Positions 33,931 through 45,598 of a stretch of 64,000 nt of DNA are shown piece after piece. Position numbers and translations under genes: made by a program. The DNA is from Adenophora triphylla var. japonica (taxonomy: Eukaryota; Streptophyta; Magnoliopsida; Asterales; Campanulaceae), in contig JAFEMH010002565.1 in the NCBI GenBank assembly GCA_022495995.1, forward strand, positions 62,001-126,000. The letters are read 5' to 3'. The notes under the pieces are model-generated. The model saw only the letters and a list, made by a program, of their open reading frames with translations, did no database searches and had not been told where the DNA came from. How positions within the stretch are numbered: the first letter of the stretch is position 1; each line of letters begins with the position of its first letter.

Positions 33931-35716
33931 TTCTAGAAGGTTTTTTCTTGTATTAAGAAAAATGTGTTTCTTAATCTCCAAGCAGTCCTTTCACCCCTTA
34001 GATGGTTTGGAACATTTCCGGAATTGCTCCGAAACTCTAGGAAAGTCTGGGGGATTGCCAGGAAACTTGCCGAAATTGCCGGAAAACTTGCCGAAATTGC
34101 CGGGGAACTTAACCGGAAGGCATGAGCCAGATTTGGGTACTTACAAAGGCTAGTTGTTTTTTTCACATTGCTCCCCATTGCACTATTTTTAACCTCACTG
34201 CGTTGTGATGAAAGTATACCAGCTGAAAAGTAATCTTTGTTCAAGGTCGTGCACCATTTATCCTTCAAAGCATACAATCTTTTAAACCACGTTTCGTTTT
34301 GTAGCTGATACTTACTAATCATGTCATTCCAACATTCTTCAAATTCAGCTTCATCATTACACCCCGACATACATTTTCTGAACTCAACCTTGAAGACATC
34401 ATCGCTCTTCAAACGGCCAAAATTTTTTATGGCATTTTGATACAAATGCCATTGGCACAACCTGTGTTTTGTATTAGGGAATGCCTGTAAAGGTAATAAA
34501 TAGTCTTTATTAATGTAACACAATAAACTTTTTAATGTAATATAGCATTTTTGTACAATGTGTAATAGAACTGTTAAACAAAAAGTAATAGTTAATGTTC
34601 CTTATTATAATAGTATCATACAGTTAATGTAATACTTAAATATAATGAATATAAAAATGCTTACCGTTGCTATAGCATTTGTAATTGCTTGATCCTGATC
34701 AGTGAATATTGTCACCGGGCACTTGCTTCCCATTGCTTTCTTGAATATTTCTAACAACCATTCAAATGATTTTGTTTCTTCATTTGCCAAAAATGCAACC
34801 CCAAACATAATGTTTTTGCAATGATTGTTTAACCCAACTATTGGAGCACAAATCAAACCATATTTGTTTGTACTATATGTTGTGTCAAAGATAACCACAT
34901 CACCATAAATATCATAATCCTCTTTCATCATTGAATCTCTCCAAAACACACTACTTAATCTACCTTCATCAACCAACATTACTCTAAAGAAAAATCGGTT
35001 TCTTCGGATTGTTGTTTATACAACATCTCAACAAGTGTCGTGCATCTCCACTCCCTCTTTCTTTTAGTTTCAATCTATTGACATAATTCAAATGGTCCTT
35101 TTTAGTGTGACCAAGAATGTCATCTCCACCGACTTCATATGACATATAACGGTAGGAGTCCATTGCTCTTATACGGAGAAGAAACCATATCTTCTATTAC
35201 TTTACCTTTATCCTCCGTAATACTTCTCTCAGATCTATAATACTTGGACCACTTTTTCCTTGTCAACTGATGATTATGCTCCAAAATATGTCTATCGACC
35301 ACATAATGTCCTTCATCTTCTAAAAGCTTTACTTTTAATAAAGCTTTACATTGTGTGCGTGTTATATGAGTCTTTCGCTTTTTAAGTTCATTATCATCAA
35401 ACCCTTCTACTCGAGATCCAGCACTAGAACAAACGAAATATTTGTGTAGTACAACTCCATCTCCTCGACATCTTGCAGTTGACTTTCTTACACCAAAACC
35501 TATTTCCTTAGCATGTTGACAATACAAGTCATACATTTCATCAATTGTCTTTGCTGTAAAACCAAATAGAGATCCACTCATGTTTGATCCTGTATCATTC
35601 TGTTCTTCTTCAATTATTATTTCAATTTCTTTGAATGTTTCTTTAGCATAGTCTTGTAGTCCCCAAGTTGGTTTGTAAACTGATCCATCAACTACAATTA
35701 AAGTAACACAATTCAT

Positions 35717-36476
35717 TATGTAAAGTAACTATGACAGTAAATAATGTTCTTCTAAATTATAGCTTTATATTTAAAATAATAGTTCACAATTAATGAAGTA
35801 ATAGTTGTTCAATATAATCGTAATAGATCATAAAGTTTCATGTATTTATACGATAGATTTAGATGATAAACAACAATGTAATGGTGTCAATGACTTAAAG
35901 TAATAATACATTCAGTCATTACATGTGTGTGTGTGTAATGTTATACAAATTCAAATCTAAATTCAAGTTAAATAATGTGAAATCTAGTTTCTAGTAACAA
36001 TCTTACCGTCATTAGGTTGCTAATGTTGTATATCGTTTTCCATTAATCTTCGGCAAGACGAGATCTGAAAATTTTAGATTTGAATTTTGTTTATGATGTT
36101 TTTGTTGATCTGATTTTGCTAGATCTGAGTTGTTGTTGTTGAATAATCGACTCCAGCGACCTTTGATCTCGATTTTTAGGTTCAGTCTCCGGAATCGTGT
36201 CCCTCCGGTGACCTCTGATTTTCACTGCGTGTTTGTGTGTGTGTAGATTAGCGGCTCACCTTTTACTATGTGTTTGTGTGTGTTTTCGTTAGGTTGAACT
36301 ATTTATAGGTCGGGTCATGGGTCCAGGATTCGGGTCATTCCGACCCGTCTCATCCATGAGACGGATATAGCTGTTCTCATGGGAGACCAGCTCAAAATCC
36401 TATATGCCGGTCCTCCCGGTACACAAAAGTGGTGCTCTTAATAACATTTTTTTAAAAAAAAATTGAGACATTTTTG
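35717..36476 (-). promoter_or_regulatory. Upstream region of the FAR1 transposase gene / MULE right end
   Basis: 35717-35930 has scattered GTAATAGTT motifs and a (GT)n run near 35925. 36030-36300 could be leader or an upstream exon; no ORF was recognised. The element end is not defined: 36300-36440 has inverted GACCCGTCTCAT/ATGAGACGG but no certain TIR. Confidence 0.4.
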
Positions 36477-36498
36477 AATATTCATTTTGGGACGGAGG
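36420..36498. mobile_element. Stowaway-like MITE end
   Basis: TTTTGGGACGGAGGGAGCA at ~36478-36496 matches the conserved Stowaway/mariner terminus, read outward, after an A/T-rich segment with AAATTGAGACATTTTTGAATATT. The other terminus was not found, so this is a fragment. Confidence 0.5.
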
Positions 36499-36642
36499 GA
36501 GCATTAGACTGAAATAGAAATAAAATGGCATAAACATTTTCCGGCTAACGGAACAATTTTATCTTGTTGAATTGAGCTATATATAGCTCCTTATTGTTAC
36601 AAAATTATTTCACACATTAGCTACATTATCTGGTACGTGTAA

Positions 36643-39272
36643 TTAGATAAAGTTTTTTGCTAGTACGGAAGCCTTGATGAGGTGAAGGGATTCTTCAAGA
36701 TCATCGCATAGCCTGTGAGGGTCCGGAATAGTTTCTTCATCCGCTGATATTACAAAGGTCACTTTGTCAACATAACTTATGACATGAATCATCAGTGCCT
36801 GCATTTGAAAGGTCATTAGTGTCATAACATTAATCGCCATTTGTCAGAATCTAAGCCCTTCAATTGACAAACCACACTGCAAATTTCGGGCATATCAGCA
36901 AAATATGCCTCCTTATAGATTCTATAGTCATGTCGTCGTTACTGGAATAATAAAATGTTGAAGAGATGTACTTACATTGGGTTGGCCGTAACAAGTTGGG
37001 GCAATGTAGGCAACTTCATGCCCATAAAATGCGATTTCTTCTTGTGGTCCAGGTACGTTGCTGAACCATAGTGTTGTACTGAAGAAAACTTTGTGATTGA
37101 GTTTTCCTGCAGCCTGCTCATCATTTTTTGCATGAATTAACTTTATTTAACAATCATATGTGTTGTTATATCTCCTTTGTCTTACTCTACGTAGATGTGT
37201 GTGTGCGTGTGTGTGTGTGAGAGAGAGAGAGAAAAAAACCTTGATGCCAAACAACTTGAGGACCAAGTTCACGAGGAGAAAAGTGCAGAAAGGTTCTAAA
37301 GAAGCTTTTTTTCTCTCAATAATAGCCTTAGCTTGTCTCACGTGATCTAACGGGTCATCTCTTGGTGAAATGTTGAGAGGGAGGAGAACATAACCAATTT
37401 TATTGCCCCATCCGGCATTTCTGGTACCATTTTTCATCATATCAACACAAGCCTAGATACAACACATGACAAGAAAAGTTAGGAATTTTTTTTTTATGAA
37501 AAGGAACCTTATACAGAGAATATTACTGCCTTCAAGTCGCACAGGTAATTAATAACATCTAACCAAGGCACTCACGTCGATTTTTGTAGTTGCTCTCAAA
37601 TTGAAAAAGAAGGTTGCTCGGAGGCGAATACTCTTTGGAAGATTACTCTTCTCAACTTCCCCTTCATTGTTCTTAATCTCACCTGACGTTTAAAAAAGTA
37701 TATGTAACCTTGTATCTATGGGTCAGATAAAATTTAATTTGCCATCACCGAAAGGAAATGAAGGAATAGAATATCACCGTATCTTCTGTTCAAGTAGCGT
37801 GACAAGCCATACTGTGTAACTCCAAGAACTACATCGTTTACAGTCTGCAAAAACAAGAAAACTACAAGAACTTTAGCTATTTCTTCAGTGATGAGAGAGA
37901 TTTGCTTGATATCTAGTTGAAATACAAACTAATCAACTAAACAAGGGTAACCATGTTTAAGATAAATACAGTATATAGCAGAAACTATGTGAATGTATTA
38001 GAAAATTCAAAAATACAAAGAGAGCTTTTCTGAGATTTACCATGTTCATATCTTTCTTCACCAGCTTAATGTCTTCGAAGTTAACTGACCTTCGAACAAA
38101 ACGCCGTGGCCTATATTCGACTCCTGGTGGACCCTTTAATGGAGTCTCAGTATCTCTCATAAACAACAAGGTCAGCACAAACATCGTAATAGCAACAAAA
38201 GAGTTCCAGAGCATCTTAAGAACTGACCAAAATGTTGTGAACTTTATATAGCTTGACTCCTTCATCATTGGAAGGGTTGGCAAACTCTCGGGGTCTGAAA
38301 GTTTACGAGCACAGGCAAGCAAGAGAGAAATCAAAGACATGCCGTCACCAAGGGAGTGGTGGATGCGCAGGACACAGGTACTTTCAGCATCAGAGGTTTT
38401 TATGTTTAGTAGGTGGATTTCCCACAAGGGTTTTGATAATTCAATGGAAGATTTGCTAAGGTTGGAAACATAGCCCTCTACAAATTTGTCTGGTGACTCA
38501 ATTCCTGGTTCTAGCTTGGGGACTATAACATGGTTATCTATGTCCACTTTTGTTGGAATCCATTTCATTCTCCCATTTTTCTTATCCACAACCTGCAATA
38601 ATCATATTATGCAACCATCAAATTGAATTCAAAAGAGGAAAAATGGGTTGGGGGTGGAATAATTATCAAAATGAAGCCTAGTTAGCTAAACTACAAGAGC
38701 AATATATATGGGTTGACAATGTCTTATTGCAGTAGGAATTAGCAAACAGGCTGATAAATGTTATGTAACAACCCAGGCCCGAAAACGGTCCGCTACATAA
38801 GGACCACACACTAGCCATTGAGCACAAACATCTTGGGAATTGGGCTTACCACATGCCCACCCAAAAGTCCATGGATGATGTTGGTGCCTAGTAGTAGTAG
38901 TGGTAGTATGTGACAACTTAAATAGCACACTGTACTCCCACATCTAGCCGATGTGGGATGCATTACATAATAAGGAATATATTATCAAAGCATGTATTTT
39001 TGTTTGAGTGTTGAGTAGTCTACCTGCAAGCTTGAAAAGCGAGGGTGTTTGACCATAGACCGAATTACATTGGCTTTGACGACATCAGTGTCGGGTTTGG
39101 ATTTTAAACCTATCATAACTATGATATAAACATTGGAACCGGGCTCATGAAATAAACGAGCCATGGGACTCAATGGTTGTTCAGCCTCCTCGCCTTTGGC
39201 CTTTGTGGATCTATCTCCATCTTTGGTAGTTTGAATGGGTTTAAGAGCATCTAAACCTAATACTTCACCCAT
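36643..39272 (-). CDS. WSD1-like wax ester synthase/diacylglycerol acyltransferase, seven exons
   Basis: Exons on minus: 39272-39024, 38592-38041, 37844-37778, 37682-37576, 37452-37240, 37113-36976, 36798-36643; all GT-AG. Predicted 493 aa, the usual family length. The acyltransferase motif HHXXXDG is intact as HHSLGDG in exon 2 (~38340-38365). A hydrophobic segment (SFVAITMFVLTLLFM) follows, then PPGVEYRPRRFVRR. The C-terminal DUF1298 part includes GWGNKIGYVLLPL, FSNVPGP and the end AKNFI. The family joins fatty alcohols or diacylglycerol to acyl-CoA on the ER for cuticular wax or storage lipids. No stop or frameshift is visible despite a transposon fragment in intron 1. Which WSD paralogue it is cannot be told. 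Confidence 0.93.
38764..38967. mobile_element. Small TRIM-like or LTR-like insertion in WSD intron 1
   Basis: 204 bp, TGTAACAACCC...GCATTACA, with CCCACATC...GATGTGGG near the right end and TTAAATAGCAC. TG/CA ends and size fit a TRIM LTR. Flanks TGTTA and TAATA match at only three of five bases, so boundaries are uncertain. No effect on splice sites is visible. Confidence 0.45.
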
Positions 39273-39779
39273 ATTATATGTTATTCGCTCTCTATATGAC
39301 CAGAGAATATCAGAAGTTCTTGATGCAAATGCTTACTTGCTTCCATGCCCTTTAAATAGGGATCAATTATAGCCCACTTCTAATCTCCTAGCTAGCAAGT
39401 GCTGATGGTTATCCTGTTGTTCTTATCTAATTGATGACATGATAAATCAAGAAAATCAGACCATATAAACGCTTTCAGGATTTCATTCAAATGGAAGCTT
39501 CTCTCTTGTCATAACCCACAAACGAAATTAGGATCCTATTACGTCGAGCAAGATACAAAGTACAGAGCTTTTTAGAACTTTACGCTTCAAGAGTTTTCTT
39601 TTAGAGTTTACTTTTCATAAGGTGAAAGCTATCAATAACAAAGTTATCCGTAAGAGTTCATAGTCAGAATAAAATTGTGTGAGAACATGCTTTTTCCCAA
39701 ACAGATGTAACAACTACAGAAAGCAAGAAAACAGAATCCCACACCTGAAAAGATTGAGAGAAGTAGTTACACTACCTCG
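39273..39779. other. WSD1-like gene upstream region
   Basis: No ORF or repeat recognised. It should contain the 5' leader and promoter of the WSD1-like gene; no confident TATA box was picked. Confidence 0.4.
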
Positions 39780-39880
39780 CAGGGGCGGAGCCAGGAATTG
39801 CCTCAGGGGGGGGGCAAGATTTCACGGGGGTTCGGGGGCAGTGCCCCCGAAAAAAAATATTCGGGTCGGACAAGTAAAAA

Positions 39881-40060
39881 ATGGGTCGGATCCATGAAAT
39901 ACAATGTATTTTAGTTAAAAATGTAAAGAATTAAGAAATGGGAAAAGCCTAACTAATTAATTAAGATTGATTGGGTCGGATCCATGAAATACAATGTATT
40001 TTAGTTAAAAATGTAAAGAATTAAGAAATGGAAAAAGCCTAACTAATTAATTAAGATTGA
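39881..40060. repeat. 90-bp tandem duplication
   Basis: Two near-identical copies start TGGGTCGGATCCATGAAATA at ~39882 and ~39972 and end TAATTAAGATTGA. One or two differences (GGGAAAAG versus GGAAAAAG), so recent. Confidence 0.88.
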
Positions 40061-40179
40061 AAAAATGTGAGGAAATTAGGAGAAAGAGAAAAACAAAATT
40101 GTTAAGAAAAAGAAATGGATGGAGAGAAAGAGAGAATAGCAAAGATGGAGGACAAATAAAATTAATTGAAAATGTAGGT

Positions 40180-40258
40180 AGCAGGGCTCGAACATGGATT
40201 TGAAAGGAAACACCAAAGGCTTTAACTTCACCCCTTCTACCGCTAAACCACACCACGG
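40180..40258 (-). other. tRNA-promoter-like stretch (possible SINE remnant)
   Basis: On minus: GTGGTTTAGCGGTAGAAGG resembles a Pol III A box, and 40-50 bases on GTTCGAGCCCTGC resembles a B box. No cloverleaf could be folded by eye and there is no poly-A tail, so it is not a tRNA gene. Confidence 0.35.
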
Positions 40259-40400
40259 GTGTTAATCTTGAAGTTAATTATATATATACAGTACATATAT
40301 AAAAAAAATATGGGGGGAAGGGCAAAAAAAAAAATTTTCCACTGCATTTCCGCCGCTGGGGGCGAGTGCCCCCCAGGCTCCGCCCCGAGGTAGTACCTCG

Positions 40401-40957
40401 GTAATACCGCATCATTTCTATACACAATGCAATATAGAGAAATGAAGCAAAACACAGGAATCAGAACCCACATTGCAACGATAAAACTAGAAACAGACCC
40501 ATAGCAAAGCACTTACAGTGAACCAAGAAAGCTAAGCCCAAAGCACGGCTGCACAAAACATCGAACACCTGGTGTGCACGCACTCCTGACCAAACAGTGA
40601 CCACACATGACTATAAGAGACGATCACCTACACCAAAACCAAGACCTTCTAAAGTGGAAAGGCAACGATTGGTGGAACCAACTGAAACCGGACATGGAAG
40701 ATGATAGCTTTAAACAAAGAAGGTTTGCCTGCCTGATTATTTTATATTGTGAACAAGTTTTATCCAAGGGTTCAAATGTACTTGTTACTCCCCCGTCCAA
40801 AAATTAATTGTTCGTTTTTAAGCTTTTTGGTCAATTTAATTAAAAAAAAATAGATATATTAGTGGCCATTTGCTTAGTATAGCGGACTGGATTTTCGAAC
40901 TTGGTTGGTAGGTATGTGGGTGATGCATTTGCTTGCGTAGTGGATAAGATATTCAAA
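40401..40957. other. Intergenic DNA with a Stowaway-like fragment
   Basis: No gene. 40786-40870 starts TACTCCCCCGTCCAAAAATTA, a Stowaway/mariner-type terminus, and decays into A/T-rich sequence without a second end. The rest is unassigned. Confidence 0.45.
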
Positions 40958-41668
40958 GAGAATTGTTATTCACCCCGCAGTTTTACTCAATACCCTCGCA
41001 TTACTAAGTTTAACTCTAAAACTTAAAACTACACCCCTATTATTACTATTATACCCTTTTAAGCCTTCACCACCCTGCCTACCACAACCAAACCACCACC
41101 GTCGCCACTGAACGCCGCCACCGCCATAAATCAAACCAATCACCATTTTCATTCTTTAACAACACCCAAATTGCAATCACATTCCAAATCAAAAATGTTA
41201 AACATCAAAAAACAGACCTGAGGTTTTCAATCTACGTGTTGCCTTAGTGTTTGTCATTAAAACCCATCAATTTCGTAAAATCGTCACCTTACAACCTAAT
41301 TCATGAATTTCAAATCCGAAAATCTGTTCGTCCCAAATTCATAAAAGAACAATTGCAGAAAATTTTGGGTTAGAGAGAACACAATTTTCGATTTTTGAGA
41401 GAGAAGAGAAGGATCGAGATTTCGCAAAAGGAAAAGATGGTGGGTTATTGGGGTGGGGGCGGCGGTGAAAAGGAAATGGGACGGGGGACGGAATGAGGGA
41501 AGTGAAAGGGAGGTGATGAGAAGAGTGAGAAAGAGAAGCGACAGATTTATAAATTCTTGTCATTGTTGCCGGAGAAAGTGAGAATGGAAGTCGAAGGAGC
41601 ATGTGAAGTGGAAGGGATGGAGGGGTAGTGAAAGGGGAGGAAGGGAAATAAGCTCAGATCTCTCTCTG

Positions 41669-42160
41669 TGTTGTGGATATGGCCCTCCACTACCCAAGCA
41701 AGCCCACAAGAACAATAATAGCACACAAAACAAAGCCAAGAAATCAAAGCACGAAAGAACACAGAAATTGTTAACCCAGTTCACCAATATGTTTGACTAC
41801 GTCTGGGGACACTACCAAGCCAGGATCTTGCACTATAATATGTTTGTATCATGTTACAATAAGTTTAGGGGCGAAACTTTGCTTAAATACATGTTAGGGA
41901 ATATAAACCTAACCCTAGATGGACAAGGGAACCGAAAATTGGCCTAAAAAACGGGCCCAGAAAAATCCCTCCTCGACACGAGCGCGGTCGCGCAGCAAGC
42001 CCAGCGCGGTCGCCCACAAAGATTTCCTTCGAGCCTTAAGTTCTGTCCAAGTGTGCGGTCGCGCACCATCACCTGCGCGGCCGCGCAGTACACCAGAAAC
42101 TCCGACGATTTTCTCCCCTTTTGCTCCGAAGTCTAACCCGGTTGGTCCTCTATCCCAACA
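41669..42160 (-). repeat. Copia 3' LTR
   Basis: 492 bp, TGTTGTGG...CCCAACA. Four CpG-rich palindromes: 41982-41993 (GCGCGGTCGCGC), 42004-42015 (GCGCGGTCGCCC), 42051-42066, 42073-42088 (CTGCGCGGCCGCGCAG). TATA-like TTTATAT on minus at ~41901-41907, ~75 bp downstream of them in transcription direction. Confidence 0.93.
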
Positions 42161-42183
42161 ATCTCCCACCTAGAGATCAACCG
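42161..42183 (-). other. Copia polypurine tract
   Basis: On minus, CTAGGTGGGAGAT lies directly before the 3' LTR, as expected for a copia PPT. Confidence 0.7.
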
Positions 42184-42270
42184 CATATATAAGCCCCGTA
42201 CCCGTCCTTCAACTCATCCTTGGTGTCCTCCTAGTGCTCACCTCGATCATGGTAGTGCCATCCTCCTCTT

Positions 42271-45200
42271 CTATTTTCCAAGCCCAATTGAAGCTTTGCA
42301 CAGCTTCAATTTCTCAAGGTTAACAACCTTTGTCAACATGTTAGCCGGGTTTTCCGATCCCAATATCTTCTCCAGCCTTAAGATCTTCCCTTCCAAGAGA
42401 TGCCTGATGTAGTGAAACCTCAGTTCAATGTGCTTCGTCCTAGAATGAAACGCCGGATTCCTAGCCAAATGTATTGCACTCGGCATCCGTAGAGAGCGTT
42501 ACCACTTCGCGTCTTCCCAAGTTCACCCAAGAAGTTACGCAATCATACCATCTCTTTACTCGCCTCTGTCACTGCCACATATTACGCCTGCGATCGGCGA
42601 GCCACGATCTTCGCAATTTAGAAGCCCGGGGAGATTGCTTAGTACCACCCAATGTGAAAACATAACCTGTAGTACTTCTCCTTTTGTCTAGATCGCTTGA
42701 TGCCAAGTCCGCATCAACATAACCCGCTAACACGACCTCCTTGCTTGAGAAACATAGAGCCTTACCAGTAGTACCCTTTAAGTAACACAGGATCCATTTA
42801 ACCGCTTCCCAATGTTGCTTTCCTGGATTGCCCATGAACCGGCTGACTACTCCCACCGCATGTGCAATGTCCGGCCTTGTACACACCATTGCATACATTA
42901 GACTCCCCACTGCTGAAGCATATGGAGTCCTCTCTATCTTGTCACGCTCCTCCTTGCCCATAGGTGAGTCCTTCTCGGATAGTTTGAAGTGCATACCCAA
43001 TGGTGTCCCTGTTGGCTTCGCCTCTTCCATGCAAAACCTTGCCAAGACTTTCTCAACGTATTCAGCTTGTGAAAGAACCAACTTACTCGACTCCCTATCC
43101 CGGTCAATCCGCATGCCCAAGATTTTTCTGGCCTCCCCCAAATCCTTCATATCGAACCGTTCTGACAACTGAGCCTTCAATCTGTTTACCTCTCTACTGC
43201 TAGAGCCCGCTATTAGCATGTCATCCACATATAACAATAAGATTATGTACCCATTATCCGTGTTCTTGAAGTAGCAACAATGATCCGCCTCACATCTGAT
43301 AAAATCAATATCGTGCATGAATCCATCGAACTTTCTGTACCACTGCCTAGGAGCTTGTTTAAGGCCATACAAGCTCTTAGTCAATCTGCAAACCAGTTCC
43401 TCGCTACCCTTAGATAAGTAACCCTCTGGTTGTACCATGTAAATTTCTTCCTCCAAATTCTCATGAAGAAAAGCCGTCTTTACATCCATCTGTTCCAGCA
43501 ACAAGTTATCTGCCACTACTATCCCCAGAACCATTCTGATAGTGGTCATCTTCACAACAGGAGTGAAGACCTCGGTGTAGTCAATACCATACTTTTGCTG
43601 AAACCCTTTTACAACCAACCTTGCCTTGTAATGTTTGTTGTCGTTTGCTTCCTCCTTAATTCTGTAAACCCACTTGTTATGCAATGCCTTCTTCCCCTTA
43701 GGCAGTCTAGTCAACTCCCAAGTTTTGTTGGCCTTCAATGAGTCCATCTCATCATCCATCGCAGTTTTCCACTTATTACAAAGTGCACTACGAACAGCCT
43801 CCGCATAACATTCCGGTTTCCCACTATCTGTCAACAATAAATAGTAATTGGAAGGAGTATACCTGTCAGGCGATCCACGCAACCTGCTGGATCTACGCAG
43901 CGGAATATCCGGTTCCGGAGTATGTGGTTCATCTTCAGTGACCTCCTGACCATGGTCATCATGAACCATTCTGCTCCCACCCGAGTCTGGAATATCCACC
44001 TCTACAACCTCCGGTTCTGGACTAATATCATCAGATGCCCCCTTTCTGTGCTTGTACAATACCTGTTCATTGAATACCACATCTCGACTACGAATAATTT
44101 TATGGTTTTGGTCATCCCAAAACTTATACCCGAAGTCATCCCCGCCATACCCAATAAACGTACATTTTACAGATTTTGCATCTAACTTAGTTCTCTCAGC
44201 AGAATCAATATGAACATATGAAACGCAGCCAAATATGCGAAGAAAGGACAGATTTACCTGCTTTCCACTCCATGTTTCCTCTGGAATTCCATTCCCCAAT
44301 TGTACCGATGGTCCCCTATTGATCAAGAAAGCCGTCGTGTCAACTGCATATGCCCAGAACGTCTTCGGAAGTCCACAATTCAATCTCATACTTCTTGCCC
44401 GCTCGTTCAATGTCCTGTTCATCCTCTCTGCAACCCCGTTGAGTTGTGGTGTACGCTTTGGAGTCTTCTCCATACGAATACCATTCGCTGCACAATATTC
44501 CCTGAACTCACCGAGCTCATACTCCCCACCATTATCTGATCTCAAGCACTTAAGCTTAAGTCCCGTCTGATTCTCCACCAAGGCCCTCCATTTCTTGAAT
44601 ACCTCGAAAGCTTCATCTTTCCCCTTCAAAAAATAGACCCAGACCTTCCTTGTTGAATCATCAATGAAGGTCATGTAATGTGACGCACCACCCAATGAAG
44701 TTACCGGAGATGGTCCCCACAAATCCTTGTGGACCAGTTCTAGCTTTGCTTCCCTCAAAGCCCTACCCGTCCTCGAGAAATTATTTCTCCCCTGTTTGCC
44801 AAACACACAATCTTCGCAGATCCCCACGTTGATTGTCTTCAAACTCGGTAGTAGTCCCTTTGAACAAAGTACTTTCATCCCCGTCTCACTCATGTGACCC
44901 AATCGACAGTGCCACAAATCAGTATCACCCTTGGCTGATGCCACCGCGATACTATCCTTGGTGTTATTCGCCAAATACAATGTCCCCTCCTTATTACCCC
45001 GAGCGATCTCACAATCCTCCTTGATAATAACCCAGTTCCTGCAGTCGAATGTTACCTTGTAACCTTCTTCGTCTAACTGCCCAACTGATAATAGGTTCTT
45101 TTTCAAACCCGGAATGTGCCTGACCCCGTTCAGATGTAAGACCTTCCCGTTCGATGCTCCTATTCTGACATCCCCCTTCCCCTTGATTTCCAAAGGCTCG

Positions 45201-45496
45201 CCATCCGCCAGATAGACCTTACCGAAATCACCGGAAGTATAATTCTCCATCTCTTTTGCATGCCCGCAAGAGTGGAATGATGCCCCCGAATCCAGCACCC
45301 ATGATTCTAGTGCACTACTAACACTCAGAACCAGTACATCATCACCTTCGACTGTCACATTCACCGACTTGCCCCCACGATTGGGACAATCCCTCTTGTA
45401 GTGTCCCAACTCCTTACAGTGATAGCACTGAACTGATCCCTTTGCAACCCTTGGTTTGTCTCTGATCTCCACGGTCTTGCCCTTACCACCCACCAC
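42271..45496 (-). CDS. Copia Pol: protease, integrase, RT, RNase H; frameshift near the end
   Basis: The main frame 45496-42569 (975 codons) opens after a frame change from gag. In order: CCHC knuckle (CYHCKELGHYKRDC), protease DSG in WVLDSGASFH, integrase zinc region (LWHCRLGHMSE, CEDCVFGK) and DDE core (D in LVHKDLWG, D in LRSDNGGEY, E in NGVAERMNRTL), RT (MDVKTAFLHENLEEEIYM, LYGLKQAPRQW, YVDDM intact), then RNase H up to STTGYVFTLGG. There the frame is lost (~42600); the RNase H end (NPAFHSRTKHIELRFHYIRHLL in part) continues in another frame at 42486-42271. All catalytic cores before RNase H look sound. Confidence 0.92.
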
Positions 45497-45598
45497 GTTC
45501 TCCCTAGATTCAGTTCTCCCCTTGTGTGCTAGTACCCGGCCTTCCCCTGCTAGTGGTAGCTAAGGCCGATCCCGAAGCAGTCGATGTCCCCAACTTCT

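Larger units (their letters stand above)
31690..34145 (-). mobile_element. 2.46 kb solo LTR, Tat-like, inside the transposase
   Basis: Ends TGTGAATG...CTTACA with flanks AAGGT (31685-31689) and AAGGC (34146-34150), a 5-bp duplication with one mismatch. Deleting it together with one copy restores the transposase reading frame across the junction (TTSL followed by VEFHS). Near its plus-strand start is GGAGTCGCCAC, then GGTTCGGAGGTTAAGTTACC and CACCCAAG, the same order as in the Tat-1 LTR, so it is a Tat relative in the same orientation. TATA box on minus at 33673-33680. No internal coding region or second LTR, hence a solo LTR. Confidence 0.82.
30908..35716 (-). pseudogene. FAR1-type MULE transposase gene, interrupted by a solo LTR
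   Basis: Parts on minus: 35716-35135, FAR1 zinc-binding domain (YCQHAKEIGFGVR, CKALLKVKLLEDEGHYVV, HNHQL). 34979-34665, DDE transposase core (VVIFDTTYSTNKYGLICAPIVGLN in part, IFTDQDQAI). Intron 34664-34485. 34484 to ~34151, HRLCQWHLYQNA and FSAGILSSQRSE. Beyond the solo LTR (31690-34145), 31684-30908 has the CNCRKFEECGILCRHI SWIM zinc finger and a basic tail. Frame changes occur near 35155 and 35040. The LTR insertion is the clearest break. The true start may lie in an upstream exon. It is convergent with the PMD-Ulp1 gene. Confidence 0.88.
26237..36480. mobile_element. Mutator-like element with PMD/Ulp1 and FAR1-type transposase genes
   Basis: The left limit is where Tekay integrase similarity stops (~26236); the right limit lies before the WSD1-like gene and is uncertain. 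Inside are a plus-strand PMD-Ulp1 gene and a convergent minus-strand FAR1/MULE transposase, the layout of MULEs that captured Ulp1-like proteases. No clear terminal inverted repeat or 9-bp duplication was found; some such groups lack TIRs. Non-coding parts are dense in GTAATA(C/G)T. Both genes are broken, so the copy is inactive. Confidence 0.75.
39780..40392. mobile_element. hAT-like non-autonomous element
   Basis: Begins CAGGGGCGGAGCCAGG and ends near GGCTCCGCCCC (to 40386), giving short inverted ends. Flanks CTACCTCG (39772-39779) and GTACCTCG (40393-40400) match at seven of eight bases, fitting an 8-bp duplication. It contains a 90-bp tandem duplication and a tRNA-promoter-like stretch. 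No transposase. The six bases after the right TIR leave the exact end uncertain. Confidence 0.55.

Noticed and set aside
36237..36400. MULE terminal inverted repeat at the right end
   Set aside because: GACCCGTCTCAT/ATGAGACGG is a local hairpin and no partner exists near 26237.
40180..40258. Functional tRNA gene
   Set aside because: No acceptor stem or cloverleaf could be paired by eye; only box-like motifs.
41339..41602. Host gene fragment captured by the TIR element (Pro/Ser-rich ORFs)
   Set aside because: Low-complexity CT-rich sequence; no recognisable domain or introns.
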